Source: an uncultured Christensenella sp. (GTDB taxonomy: Bacteria; Bacillota; Clostridia; Christensenellales; Pumilibacteraceae). Taken from it: a stretch of DNA of 29,713 nt. The position numbers were made by a program, and so were the translations under genes. How positions within the stretch are numbered: position 1 is the stretch's first letter; each line of letters begins with the position of its first letter. Of the stretch, positions 11,201-18,076 are shown in pieces. The notes under the pieces are model-generated. The model was not told where the DNA came from, did not search any database, and was given only the letters and a program-made list of their open reading frames with translations. The stretch is taken from assembly GCA_910585055.1 (NCBI GenBank), contig CAJUBY010000018.1:1-29713 (forward strand). The letters run 5' to 3'.

Positions 11201-14200
11201 CCGATACTATCTACGTCAAGCCTATAGACGACTACGCAGGTATAAGCGAGGATATGCCCGAGGACGAGGACGAATATAACAAGATCGCATACGTAAAGAG
11301 CACGTATCAGTTCTTGAAGTATTACGGCGTGCCCGACTCGATCGATCAGGATAAGAGCAAAGCGCAGGGTATCAAAGATCCCGACGTGGCGCAAAGCAAT
11401 ATCAACCGCAATTACGAGCTGCGTATCTACGCGCTTATGGACGGCGTGGGCGAATCGCTCACTAATTTCCGTCCGCTCGATCTTGCGCAGATGTCCGCGC
11501 TTTTCGATCTTAATCAGACGGTCGTAAATAACAGGTTTTGGTATCTCAAATCGCAGGAGACCGTACGTAAGTATCTTGTCGGAGGTTTTTATTCCGACGG
11601 CAGCTCGCTCGAAGGTGTAAACACGTCGCTTTCGATGTTCCTGCAGCAGTATTTTGTGTTCGAGATAGGCGCCGACGGCGTTTCGCTGGCGTTCAGACCT
11701 GTTTCGGCAACGATCGACTTCGATATACCTTTCTATGTCGAGATCGAAAAATCGGTAGCGGAACGCGGAATACTTATGAACGGAGTATCCAATAAGTGCG
11801 GAACACTGTTTTACGTAAACGTGGAGAATTCCGCGCCGATAGCCAATAAAGACGAAAAAGTTCTTACGTATACGGGACACGTATCGGACAGCGTTATATT
11901 CAAGATCCATGATAAAACCGATCCGTACACATCGCTGTTTAAAGATTCGGATGCGGCGGATACGGTCCGTGTCGAAGGCTTTACGTCGTCCAGCAATCTC
12001 AATTCCGATTATTCTGCGGCGCTTCAGCTTGCAACGGAACAGAAAATAGATTGGCAGGCAAACGGCAAGGGCAAGGACCGCGCTATCAATATCGAGATCA
12101 ATAATTCGGATCGAGAGGCGCAGGGGATTCCGGCGCATTCGCTCAAGATAACCATTATAAGGCGTATCGACAAGATCAACGAAGACGGAAGCTATTGCGA
12201 CAGTGTTTCGGTCCCCGTTATAATCAAGGGCAAAGACAATGATAACAACGAAACGCAAGTCGTAGTAAATATCGTTATTGCCAACTCCAATCCCGATATG
12301 AATCACGACAAGATAGTTCCGGTAAATCCCGACAATAAAAACGGATATTACGAGCTTTCGGCGGACGCCGATTCGGAGCGTATGTATTATATCGATGCAT
12401 ATATAGTCCCCGGCAGAGACCCGGCGCCGTTCAACTTCGTTGCGGAAGGCTATATCTCCGATCCCGATTACACATCTATGCGCGCCGATACGGATTCGTT
12501 CCGTTTGGCGCCGAGCGTAAGCGGCAACGATAACGAGCTTTACCTCGGTTATAATAAGCCCGTTCACGTCGTTTCGGAAGAGTTCGGTACGGCAGTCGCG
12601 GACATAACGCCTGTATTCGGCGACGGCACCAACATGCCTGACGACGAAAATCACTTTGCCGGATTTACTGTCAGAGCGTTGACTTACAATCGTTCCATCA
12701 AGGATGCTATCGCATATATGCGTATAGTAGACCGAAGCGGCGATCCCGATATCGGAACGAACGGCTTTACTGTAGGCATACGTATACACATCCTCAATGC
12801 TCCGCCTACGGTCCTTCCCGGCAAACAGAGCACCGATCATATACTGGTCGGATCGGATAAGCAGGATGGGGAATCCATCGTCATCGATATCAACGATTAT
12901 GTAAAGGACGAAAACGGCGACGTGGTAAAGATAATAGGTATAGCGCCTGTTATCAATACCGATCTTGCGGAAAACGAGATAGATCCCAATCTTCACTGCA
13001 CAAGCGGCACAGACAACGACGGCGAACTTGTACGTATGGAGATCGATCCCGACGCGCAGAAGTGCACGATAACGCCCAAACGTTATTTCTACGGTAAGCA
13101 GTCTATCGATATAATGGTCGCCGACGGCGACCTGTCGTCTGGCGACGATGTGAGTATCGTTACGTTCCGTCATAACTTTACTATCGCTTACGACATCGAT
13201 CAGGCGGGAACATTAAACAAGATAAAAGCTATACGCAGTCTTCCCACAAAGATAACGCCGCAAAAATTGTTTGCCGACATCGTAGACCTGTACGGCGTAG
13301 GCGATAAAGGCGGAAACACCGAAGGCGGCGATCAGGGCGGTGCCGTTACTTCCGCGGAAAGCGAAGGCAGACTGTTCAATCCCGGCGACAACTACGTTAT
13401 AGTGGATATGAGCGCTCCGGGCGTTAAAATAACTATGGACGGGGATAACAACTGGCAGTTTGTTTGCGACAAGGAAATGAGCGAGATACTGTTCAGCGTT
13501 ACGTTCAAGTATGCGACCGAGGCTGATAAACCCGACGCCAAAACGTTTACAAAGTCGTTTGTCGCGTCTGTAGGCAAAAATACTCCGCCGACCCTTATAG
13601 ACGACTTTAAGAACCACGGCGAGGAAGGATTCCTGTTCCGTACAGCTAACGGCGAATACGGATTGGATAATAACGGAACCGTAGTTCTTACACCGGAAAT
13701 GCTTTTCAAAGATGTGGATATCGTCAACGGGGACTCGCTCAAGTTCGATAAGAAATCTACCGAGATAGTATCGTCCACGATGTGTTCGGTACGTGTCAGC
13801 GACGACGGCACATTGCTGTATCTTACGTTTAAGTACCGCGGCGAGACCGACCTTACGATCGGCGTGTACGACCGTACTAACGAAGTAACCAAAGTAACGT
13901 TCAAGATCAAAAATATCGACCGTCCCGAACCGTCGTTCTGGGATACAATAATGATCAGTTACGAAACGACGCCTATAATTTGGTGGGGCGTGGGTATAGG
14001 CATTCTGGTCCTTATAGCGTTTATAATCCTGCTTGTATTGCTTCTTAAGCGCCGCCGCCGCAAACGCGACGAATTGGAGGCGATCCTCATTTCCGAAATG
14101 GAGCTGGAAGAGCAGATGATGCGTCTTGCAAGCAGCTCGGGCGCCGCACCGTATCAATCGTACGGATATCTGCCGCCCACCATGAACGTGCAGAGCGATC

Positions 14201-14325
14201 CCAACCTTATGCTCGGTGCCGGAGGACCTCCTGCGCAGAATAACAATGTAGCGATAGGTCTCAATCCCGGTCAGGCTGCGCCCGGAAACAATAATAACGG
14301 CGTTCCCACCGACTCGGATATGTAA
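2293..14325 (+). CDS. Giant modular cell-surface protein with Gly-rich N-terminal domain and C-terminal membrane anchor
   Basis: Not a recognised named gene. The 4010-residue product starts with a basic n-region and a hydrophobic stretch (about residues 16-38), a signal peptide or anchor without a proper lipobox. Residues ~85-300 form a glycine-rich domain (GTYRFEVWGAQGG, repeated GGGG blocks, FIIAAGGGG) like Pfam Gly_rich and the ALK/LTK glycine-rich region. Residues ~305-3880 hold about 18 beta-rich modules. Most end in an alternating hydrophobic strand and an N-x-x-P-like joint (near 305, 863, 1067, 1329, 2116, 2376, 2587, 3178, 3330, 3502, 3761). Acidic D-x-D elements within modules recall cadherin-like calcium sites. 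A single membrane helix spans ~3897-3918, followed by KRRRRKR and a 92-residue cytoplasmic tail rich in Asn, Gly, Pro and Gln. There is no LPXTG motif and no catalytic domain that I recognise. Adhesin or matrix function is inference. Codon use matches the neighbours, so recent transfer is not suggested. Confidence 0.9.
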   Translation: MDKNRTRSKRGFSKKLLFAVAGTFIAVVLAVTCGLCFSGNSEKRVAVDEIEQGTAETSQNYSNLTGNQLINYINSGTFSNGNYVDFTYNGSYYSITLPIGTYRFEVWGAQGGSYNGSGNGGKGGYSFGQITYTSQTTIHIYIGGMGANGSGRIDGGGDSITRSGGYNGGGYGTGYGGSGGGGATDIRTTSGSATNSSSYNTRFIIAAGGGGSNGNSSSNNHGSNASVYYGANGCRSRHRSSWSNDEGGGGGGYYGGTVNHGDDPLWSYAGSNFVNTSKFNSGTTGNSYGQQPGNGKARITAISINKPPVTKNSSTTVNKRGVAGTVSIAASKIASDPEGTPVYFTNGTAGQYDTFTQAADRGVWFNSSCNDTYRADKYFSWTWTSNTTLNITGVKKYPRSGIDGSTKNGEITLYTKIRDNFVGGTSQRGNAVISFKVTVPPNTINERSGNTGTVVVSTNNNKLFIGRSNTLTPPATGTATSSTLYNPLGTNRYTAIMEQPLRYNEPVTIKASDLVLGDNANNALRSGDTWAIALNSTTAITGSSRKYRIDEYEGSKTHTVSVYNSSRVLVANTFSQLSFRCLTPDPTYQVFTVTVYQVENSTVYTSGQTTNVVPDITAKTVDIVFKMDNTRPVLKDAADISIKNGVNASGADVNIKAPVLEVNTLGSKSITLNDFYYDKDTASGMSTATHQIKDVVVAEREYIQLDKYGSVVSTVNDKTAEKKSYFNAVLNESASDMFGNSASNGSLTTGMFNGGDFETGFENSYIDTGVSGNAFIRYSFSGITLNITGLRATYNMYNADRTGKKSAIGGTGVAAGNTTHGKPTLSGANNILNAGDFYILIKVQDKNDSADEGIWLPLGIRVANKAPTDMSRERDGAGATVMPTAEGEPTQSFYFTPMGITINQNTVPVGWYLNNGVYNSSGLKPIASDADNFFSANMLNGENVFDPGETGKLNELIKITSSAADIRNSITQAGNNNTSYNANGEYFSVEIIPIYIPVAYFGNRVKTTAATTPISYNGGEIYDCIAVDGIKITLNSWTHNRYLHAKVNIADCVGATGTVEIAVKVSNSAPQYLEKSKVAELDYETDGQKIKSVYTTNSDETVIEYSVPVHTTVVVTPYDLLTDVNMSLQMNDKPFTLNGLSGLFDTNSGVYSVDAVRGANDNRATVTGIANSYNAKYNYSSTEYENTLRPALANLQTKRNFGDVSVANSFGSHLSGETNTDRLYFERNDDGSNLDGFTFDPYKTAEGRKNFAMPSVIGDSFVSYYFGNKIVFSDNTGYDLDFLVITAVKRTQNSAPVEFTLTVRDRMGAGASGAASGVKTVKVKINVINSKPRVQKPDRIYTLTTNPIIVPESEDENEGLTSPSFTLPGMNTPFSVIPSTLIINARSSSTDVSENFLIDNEDPANVSFYVTSSVRWSVIGEYTDSEGVVHRSDRDAAGNSYIDNYLRVSIDSQTMTITALNSTQAVQRLYVVFSVTDGRYDAFGEQEYSTCRIQIEVINARLKANNGDNGFAVNDGTNVSVDNLWSVESLSDQDIKRDRYFVSGSNAERLLRADNPGLAYGQVKTLVTDTDGLQGAVLSPASAPENTNDPEKGYYNADFSECTTAAQFAAACKLAVPQISRSTNWESNFPSAVLLNVYRLGESNGQISMPVVPTDGSPASDIAYVTTAEIIYFVNGAQYTASQLVSAESKVFEDEALRVKFFDSEGRWIVTDWAVKIVPAKSTTSTDFINLRISMRDETRFGGGTAGKETAFVKGEPARVSDNVVIAYNLSVSDIGIIPYSYYNQFGGYYTVTDGEDESVNYVPTYDGVQSSVYPTGMSDLYLDNDKITNGPSGTPVKTRNGNNVVDSTAAGVHSGTVYDTSSDDYKNGYTYDINKLVGGSVELDTERRESAFRFSDVLNISDTDVYVPMSYFALRRSLVEIAGDGSWTFDANRYISYDLDKDTFGAYTRKEGFLNAVSISDGTHVWKGATGEYRLSENPYVSINSFELDDYPTQSGAEYDREFGALTSSPYFNNCLSVTTYNGSTVNDLLKNSQNYTHLVGDGHLMYLNGQESSLQENRFGIRIKKNKTRAASGTVTMTVAVAQCKRDNSGTIVDYDASTRDKNTAKVTFKLEIDNSPITLVQSGGAESGVAYDTHSGYYTSLTMNTGSSVQKAMLSRNGGIVSGINRVIEYQDRDVVDGADGEEKSDKARFYFDSLRKLNSWSGVADNGDSTEVSATAQRLMQYSTASGFMFVNTSDAVQGSAQRSERYAQISMQNYFDAANASSVNAIDGTYLPNGGIYSKNNNNGYDKYFGVEISADGATLSVTPRAKTIINTDMLPSSDVGEITEYYAARGLVYEPGLGGYYPLKVIIYDDHGDGVSAGSYVALEVRVRINGSAPTLSENLENHKVNGVVSGKEINVALPVGQRYSFSIKDVITPGNLLASSTENSRTLFWAYDYNKLKNDTGSYSPDMNTTKLNDLFRLETGSYLLSPFDGWVKTDNKDLREGNAKFSSAQGDGYGTDVTLQPDVVMYMDYTVNVNGTVGKGPLSDKAVPEGNTVNFMVNRRMTYKNGTVSQQINDFTFVLSFKDSDGNRTENLYINIAVTNQAPSIRAQAVSAAEGFTRMRVGDSFTVVTTSYDRFVGSETGGTTLSESAAASSTHTIISSGMSIGDAKLLDKRASVKYSDLTATNLDTPAYKLHNYDRNNVNAQHLGYIAVADDDTPWGLRIENIEYYSEGCFDIAILNDRLPLEGRTSGDTKAISAEIRATGVCTNMPVSITLVDADGARIVFTMYVTVVSSKPSPIPDRHSTYTRSPALLSTGVDGVYKTYMVSSALTSTSLTGKTLSDGTKNVTVYGEIDLPVNKIAYDPDIKDNARIALYSGDNDESDYNVFTLNGINMIKDGNVYTNGIFRIEVASDFTSFKIKCLTYNATSDSDTLKFYIRDCGNNVFENAIPIEINICTLPSSIVNEAQTATGKVINSSIQKDTPDTIYVKPIDDYAGISEDMPEDEDEYNKIAYVKSTYQFLKYYGVPDSIDQDKSKAQGIKDPDVAQSNINRNYELRIYALMDGVGESLTNFRPLDLAQMSALFDLNQTVVNNRFWYLKSQETVRKYLVGGFYSDGSSLEGVNTSLSMFLQQYFVFEIGADGVSLAFRPVSATIDFDIPFYVEIEKSVAERGILMNGVSNKCGTLFYVNVENSAPIANKDEKVLTYTGHVSDSVIFKIHDKTDPYTSLFKDSDAADTVRVEGFTSSSNLNSDYSAALQLATEQKIDWQANGKGKDRAINIEINNSDREAQGIPAHSLKITIIRRIDKINEDGSYCDSVSVPVIIKGKDNDNNETQVVVNIVIANSNPDMNHDKIVPVNPDNKNGYYELSADADSERMYYIDAYIVPGRDPAPFNFVAEGYISDPDYTSMRADTDSFRLAPSVSGNDNELYLGYNKPVHVVSEEFGTAVADITPVFGDGTNMPDDENHFAGFTVRALTYNRSIKDAIAYMRIVDRSGDPDIGTNGFTVGIRIHILNAPPTVLPGKQSTDHILVGSDKQDGESIVIDINDYVKDENGDVVKIIGIAPVINTDLAENEIDPNLHCTSGTDNDGELVRMEIDPDAQKCTITPKRYFYGKQSIDIMVADGDLSSGDDVSIVTFRHNFTIAYDIDQAGTLNKIKAIRSLPTKITPQKLFADIVDLYGVGDKGGNTEGGDQGGAVTSAESEGRLFNPGDNYVIVDMSAPGVKITMDGDNNWQFVCDKEMSEILFSVTFKYATEADKPDAKTFTKSFVASVGKNTPPTLIDDFKNHGEEGFLFRTANGEYGLDNNGTVVLTPEMLFKDVDIVNGDSLKFDKKSTEIVSSTMCSVRVSDDGTLLYLTFKYRGETDLTIGVYDRTNEVTKVTFKIKNIDRPEPSFWDTIMISYETTPIIWWGVGIGILVLIAFIILLVLLLKRRRRKRDELEAILISEMELEEQMMRLASSSGAAPYQSYGYLPPTMNVQSDPNLMLGAGGPPAQNNNVAIGLNPGQAAPGNNNNGVPTDSDM
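3031..3048 (+). repeat. GGC triplet run inside the Gly-rich domain
   Basis: Five GGC codons followed by GGT encode six consecutive glycines. Slippage here would normally change length by whole codons, so it would vary the domain without a frameshift. Confidence 0.6.
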
Positions 14326-14367
14326 AAAGATCCTTGGGATAATGTAAATGGTCTATAATCATACAGA

Positions 14368-14398
14368 AAACGGACTCGGCTTATAGTCGGGTCCGTTT
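14368..14398 (+). terminator. Possible terminator hairpin after the giant gene
   Basis: AAACGGAC (14368-14375) pairs with GTCCGTTT (14391-14398). Further inner pairs, including G-T wobbles, give a stem of about 13 bp closed by the loop TTATA. Only three T residues follow, so it is a weak intrinsic terminator at best or may act as a 3'-stabilising hairpin. Confidence 0.5.
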
Positions 14399-14609
14399 CG
14401 TATATGTAATTACGGTTTTGTTGTTGGATACGGATCGGATTTCCGTCCGTTTACGGAATGGCGGAATTTGCAAACATAAAATTTTCTATAGATACGATAC
14501 GTACAGCGGTCGCGTATGCCGAAAAACGGTGCCGATGTCTGTCAGGTATGCCGGTTTATTTCGATTTGAAAGTAACGACAAAATATTTACGTAAAATCTA
14601 TAAAAATAC

Positions 14610-14638
14610 TTGTGTTTTTTAATGATTTGGTTTATAAT
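14610..14638 (+). promoter_or_regulatory. Promoter of the RNase J - U32 operon
   Basis: TTGTGT (14610-14615), a 17-base spacer and a perfect TATAAT (14633-14638). Transcription start is expected near 14645, leaving a leader of about 127 bases. Confidence 0.75.
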
Positions 14639-14725
14639 TAAAAAGACGCGAAGATTCGCATAAGTTATTTGAATATTCGGTTATCGGTAGGGATTTAACG
14701 CTGTTTTTGCGTAATTTATTTTTTT

Positions 14726-14749
14726 GTCGTTTATTTAAAATAAAACGAC
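14726..14749 (+). promoter_or_regulatory. Hairpin in the RNase J leader
   Basis: GTCGTTT (14726-14732) pairs perfectly with AAACGAC (14743-14749) across an AT-rich interior that can extend the stem with one bulged base. It ends 10 bases before the GGAGG ribosome binding site (14760-14764), so it could influence translation or act as an RNase target. Function is inferred. Confidence 0.35.
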
Positions 14750-14771
14750 GTTATTATACGGAGGCATTATT

Positions 14772-16448
14772 TTGCAGCATAAAAAGTTTGTCGAGCCTGT
14801 TTTAAAGGTCATATTTTTGGGCGGCGTCGGAGAAATAGGAAAAAACATGACCGCGCTCGAATTCGGGGAAGATATAATAATCATCGATTGCGGATCGACA
14901 TTTCCGACATCGGACACGCCCGGTGTGGATCTTATAATACCCGATCCTGCGTATCTTATGCTCAATAAAGATAAAATACGCGGTATCGTGATTACGCACG
15001 GACACGAGGACCATATAGGTTCCGTACCGTATTTTTTAAAGGAATGCAACGTTCCCGTTTTCGGTACCAAACTTACGCTTGCGCTTATCGAAAATAAATT
15101 AAGGGAAATGCGTATAGACAATGCCAAGCTCAACGTAGTTCAGCCGGGCAATGTGGTATCGCTTGGGCGTGCGTTTAAAGCGGAATTTGTTAAGGTTTCG
15201 CATTCTATAGCCGGATCTTGCGCACTGTCCATATCTACGCCTGTCGGCACGGTGTTCCATACCGGCGACTTTAAGGTGGATTACACACCGATCGACGGAA
15301 ATATGATAGATCTGCAACGAATCGCGGAGATCGGCAGACAGGGCGTTTTGCTGCTGCTGTGCGAAAGCACGAATGTCGAACGTCCCGGTACATCTATGAG
15401 CGAAGCTACAGTCGGCAGATCAATGCGCAATATCTTTAACGAAAATAAAGACCGACGGCTTATAATTGCCACATTTGCGTCAAACATCCACAGACTGCAG
15501 CAGATAATCGATCTTGCGGCGGAGTTTGGGCGCAAGGTAGCTTTTTCGGGACGTTCTATGATAAACGTCGCGGAATGCGCCGCGCGTATAGGCGAGTTAA
15601 AGATCGACCGCTCGCAGATAGTCGATATAGAAAAGGTAAAAAATGTAGACGATAAAGATCTTGTTATATTGACGACCGGCAGTCAGGGCGAACCGATGAG
15701 CGCGCTTACCCGAATGGCAGCCGACGATTTTTCCAAAGTCAAGCTCGGATATAACGATACGGTCATACTTTCCGCTCATCCCATTCCGGGTAACGAGCGA
15801 ATGGTCTATTCGGTTATAAATAATATTTACCGTCACGGTGCACGGGTTATTTACGAAAGTCTTGCGGAACTGCATGTTTCCGGACATGCTTGCAGAGACG
15901 AGCTGTCGTTGATGCATGCACTGCTGAAACCGCAGTATTTTATTCCGGTGCACGGCGAACACCGTCACCTGCAGAAACATGCGGAACTTGCGGTATCGAT
16001 GGGCGAGCTGCCGTCGCATATTATAATTACGGATATCGGCGATTGTGTTTACGTCTCGCATAAGACATTCAAGATAGGCGAGCAGGTCGCGTCGGGCAGT
16101 TTGCTGGTAGACGGTCTCGGCGTCGGCGATACCGACAGTTCGGTATTGCGCGACAGAAAGCATCTTGCGGAAGACGGATTGCTTATAGCGGTTATATGCA
16201 TAGACGAACTGTCCGGCACCGCATCGGCAATAGACATAACGTCGCGCGGTTTTGCTTACGATAAGGAAGGCGGAGACGGCTTTTTCGACGGATGCAGGGA
16301 AGCGGTCGCACGGATCCTTTCTTCGGTCGACTTGAGAGAATGCGAAAGGAATGCGCTCAACAATACGATCCGCAAAGAACTTAAAAACCATATATTCAAA
16401 ATGACGCGCCGCAGTCCCATGATCCTTCCCATGGTCATAGACTGCTGA
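14772..16448 (+). CDS. rnj: Ribonuclease J (MBL-fold 5'-3' exo/endoribonuclease)
   Basis: Metallo-beta-lactamase/beta-CASP RNase that degrades and matures mRNA and rRNA in the cytosol of Gram-positive bacteria. The 558-residue product has the family length. Visible features are the zinc motif HGHEDH at residues 76-81, the strand IAGSCALSISTPVGTVFHTGDFK cut short here for length only in description, CESTN, the beta-CASP segment TTGSQGEPMSALTRMA, HVSGHA and HGEHRHL. The start is TTG at 14772, seven bases after a strong GGAGG; the first internal ATG comes only after the conserved first strand, so TTG is well supported. The U32 gene begins one base after the stop, implying an operon. Only one paralogue is seen here, so J1 versus J2 cannot be decided. 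Confidence 0.96.
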   Translation: MQHKKFVEPVLKVIFLGGVGEIGKNMTALEFGEDIIIIDCGSTFPTSDTPGVDLIIPDPAYLMLNKDKIRGIVITHGHEDHIGSVPYFLKECNVPVFGTKLTLALIENKLREMRIDNAKLNVVQPGNVVSLGRAFKAEFVKVSHSIAGSCALSISTPVGTVFHTGDFKVDYTPIDGNMIDLQRIAEIGRQGVLLLLCESTNVERPGTSMSEATVGRSMRNIFNENKDRRLIIATFASNIHRLQQIIDLAAEFGRKVAFSGRSMINVAECAARIGELKIDRSQIVDIEKVKNVDDKDLVILTTGSQGEPMSALTRMAADDFSKVKLGYNDTVILSAHPIPGNERMVYSVINNIYRHGARVIYESLAELHVSGHACRDELSLMHALLKPQYFIPVHGEHRHLQKHAELAVSMGELPSHIIITDIGDCVYVSHKTFKIGEQVASGSLLVDGLGVGDTDSSVLRDRKHLAEDGLLIAVICIDELSGTASAIDITSRGFAYDKEGGDGFFDGCREAVARILSSVDLRECERNALNNTIRKELKNHIFKMTRRSPMILPMVIDC

Positions 16449-16449
16449 T

Positions 16450-17634
16450 ATGACGGTCCCCGAAATTGTAGCGCCTGCGGGCGATATGAAAAAACTCGAC
16501 GTAGCGCTGGAATACGGCGCGGACGCTGTATACCTTGCCGGAAAAAAACTGGGGATGCGCGCAGCGAGTAAGAATTTCGATTACGACGAACTGAAGGCGG
16601 CATCGCTCGCCGCACACAGCCGGCGCAGAAAATTTTACGTTACGCTTAATATTTTCCCTAACGACGACGACCTTGAGGACGTTGACGAATATGTCGATTA
16701 TTTGCAGAGCCTGCACGTTGACGGGCTTATAATTTCCGATATCGGACTTATAGGACGTGTGTTGAAGCATCATCCCGGAGTAGCCGTGCATGTTTCTACG
16801 CAGGCGAATATAATGAACAGTCAGACGGCGGCTGCTTATGCCGAAATGGGCGTCGGAAGGATAGTGCTGGCCCGTGAACTCAATCTTACTCAGATAAGAA
16901 GAATACGCGACAGCCTGCCCGATAACGTTGCGCTGGAAGCTTTTGTGCACGGCGCTATGTGTATTTCGTATTCGGGCAGATGTTTGCTTTCCAATTACCT
17001 GACAGGTCGTTCGGCGAACCGCGGAGAATGCAATCAGGCATGTCGGATGCGGTTTATTCCCGAAAACACGTCGGAAGCGCTGGAGTTTGCGGAAAGCGAC
17101 GGCACATATATTTTCGGCGGAAACGATCTTAATATGATAGAACATTTGCGCGACGTTGCCGACGCCGGTGTTTCCGCTTTTAAGATAGAGGGCAGAGTCA
17201 AATCGGAATACTATGTGGCGTGCATAGTCAATGCGTACAGAAAAGCCCGTGATCTAATGCTTGCCGGAAAACCTGCCGACGAAGTTTACGTAAAAGAAAC
17301 GGCAAAAGCGCCTAACCGCGGATTTAATACGGGGTTTTATTACGGTCAACCCGTTCACGACGAACGCCCGGCAAAATATTACGATTTTTGCGGAATCGTA
17401 ATGAGCGACGAATCCGGCGGTGCGGTCGTGGAAATGCGCAATCGGTTTAAAACAGGCGAAACGCTGGAAATACTGTCGTCCGACGATATGTATTTGAATA
17501 AGACGGTAACAGTGCCGGAAATGGAATACGAAAACGGCGAGAGGATAACCGATGCGAAAGTACCGGCAAAACGTGTAAAACTGTTGGGCGTCAGACTGCC
17601 GGAACTGGCTATACTGCGCCGTCCGCAGCGCTGA
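16450..17634 (+). CDS. U32-family Fe-S protein, probable TrhP-type tRNA U34 hydroxylation enzyme
   Basis: 394-residue U32 'peptidase' family protein. Well-studied members of this family are not proteases but iron-sulfur enzymes of hydroxylation chemistry. TrhP (YegQ), for example, makes 5-hydroxyuridine at tRNA position 34 from prephenate. The N-terminus IVAPAGDMKKLDVALEYGAD is typical. The four cluster cysteines are at residues 171, 178, 194 and 198 (C-x6-C-x15-C-x3-C) within EAFVHGAMCISYSGRCLLSN. The ending of this block, GECNQACR, resembles TrhP more than RlhA. The ATG sits one base after the RNase J stop with no independent promoter, so translation is probably coupled. It stops about 12 bases before the rnpB promoter. 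Family assignment is certain; the TrhP subfamily is inferred from the cysteine region. Confidence 0.9.
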   Translation: MTVPEIVAPAGDMKKLDVALEYGADAVYLAGKKLGMRAASKNFDYDELKAASLAAHSRRRKFYVTLNIFPNDDDLEDVDEYVDYLQSLHVDGLIISDIGLIGRVLKHHPGVAVHVSTQANIMNSQTAAAYAEMGVGRIVLARELNLTQIRRIRDSLPDNVALEAFVHGAMCISYSGRCLLSNYLTGRSANRGECNQACRMRFIPENTSEALEFAESDGTYIFGGNDLNMIEHLRDVADAGVSAFKIEGRVKSEYYVACIVNAYRKARDLMLAGKPADEVYVKETAKAPNRGFNTGFYYGQPVHDERPAKYYDFCGIVMSDESGGAVVEMRNRFKTGETLEILSSDDMYLNKTVTVPEMEYENGERITDAKVPAKRVKLLGVRLPELAILRRPQR

Positions 17635-17646
17635 TATAAGTTTTGC

Positions 17647-17675
17647 TTGCTTTTGTACTGCGACGGTGATATAAT
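17647..17675 (+). promoter_or_regulatory. Promoter of the RNase P RNA gene
   Basis: TTGCTT (17647-17652), a 17-base spacer and a perfect TATAAT (17670-17675). The implied start near 17681-17682 coincides with the 5' strand of the RNA's P1 helix, which supports both calls. Confidence 0.75.
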
Positions 17676-17680
17676 TAATC

Positions 17681-17996
17681 CGAGATGACCGGACGGTTGC
17701 GTTTTTAACGAGGAAAGTCCGAACACCGCAGGACAGAACGCCGGCTAACTACCGGTGAAGGCGACTTCAAGGAAAGTGCAACAGAAAATTACCGCCCGAT
17801 CATTCGGGTAAGGTTGAAAAGGCGAGGTAAGAGCTCACCGTCGGAGCGGCAACGCTTCGAGCCGTGTAAACCCCGTTCGGTGCAAGACAAAGGGTCAAGG
17901 TTGTCCGCCGTCCTTTACAATCGCTCGACCGTTACGGCAACGTATCGGCAAGATAGATAACCGTCACAACAGAATTCGGCTTACAGGTCATTCTCG
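17681..17996 (+). ncRNA. rnpB: RNase P RNA, bacterial class A
   Basis: Catalytic RNA that removes 5' leaders from pre-tRNAs. Conserved blocks appear in order: GAGGAAAGTCC (17710-17720), ACAGAAA (17781-17787), GGTAAGAGCTCACCG in the class A specificity-domain position, GTGTAAACCCC, AGATAGATAACCG (17951-17963) and ACAGAATTCGGCTTAC (17969-17984). The ends pair to form helix P1: GAG-ATGACC (17682-17690) with GGTCAT-T-CTC (17986-17995), one base bulged. At about 316 bases it is compact next to the 377-base Escherichia coli RNA. It has its own promoter and terminator and lies between the U32 gene and the convergent sigK. The ends are uncertain by a few bases. Confidence 0.95.
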
Positions 17997-17998
17997 CG

Positions 17999-18025
17999 CC
18001 CACAGACATTGTCTGTGGGTATTTT
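17999..18025 (+). terminator. Intrinsic terminator of rnpB
   Basis: A 9-bp perfect stem, CCCACAGAC (17999-18007) with GTCTGTGGG (18011-18019) around the loop ATT, is followed by TATTTT (18020-18025). On the minus strand the same hairpin has no T tract, so it is not an obvious sigK terminator. Confidence 0.85.
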
Positions 18026-18076
18026 CGTGTTAACAGCCGAGTTTCATTATCGGGTGCTATCCAATAATTTACGGTG

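Larger units (their letters stand above)
14326..14771. other. Intergenic region between the giant gene and RNase J
   Basis: This 446-base gap holds a hairpin (14368-14398) just after the giant gene, then about 200 bases in which I recognise nothing. It ends with the RNase J promoter (14610-14638) and an AT-rich leader of about 127 bases. A 54-codon frame at 14458-14622 lacks a good ribosome binding site and overlaps the promoter, so it is not called. No riboswitch family is recognised. Confidence 0.6.

Noticed and set aside
9676..13173. 1165-codon open frame on the minus strand inside the giant gene
   Set aside because: It mirrors the frame of the giant gene, whose codon choice rarely yields stop triplets on the opposite strand. 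It has no ribosome binding site, promoter or recognisable domain, and its composition is Arg/Tyr/Ile-rich as expected of a shadow.
14458..14622. 54-codon frame in the gap before RNase J (starts MAEFANIKF)
   Set aside because: No proper ribosome binding site. It overlaps the -35 of the RNase J promoter, and a frame of this size is expected by chance in an AT-rich gap.
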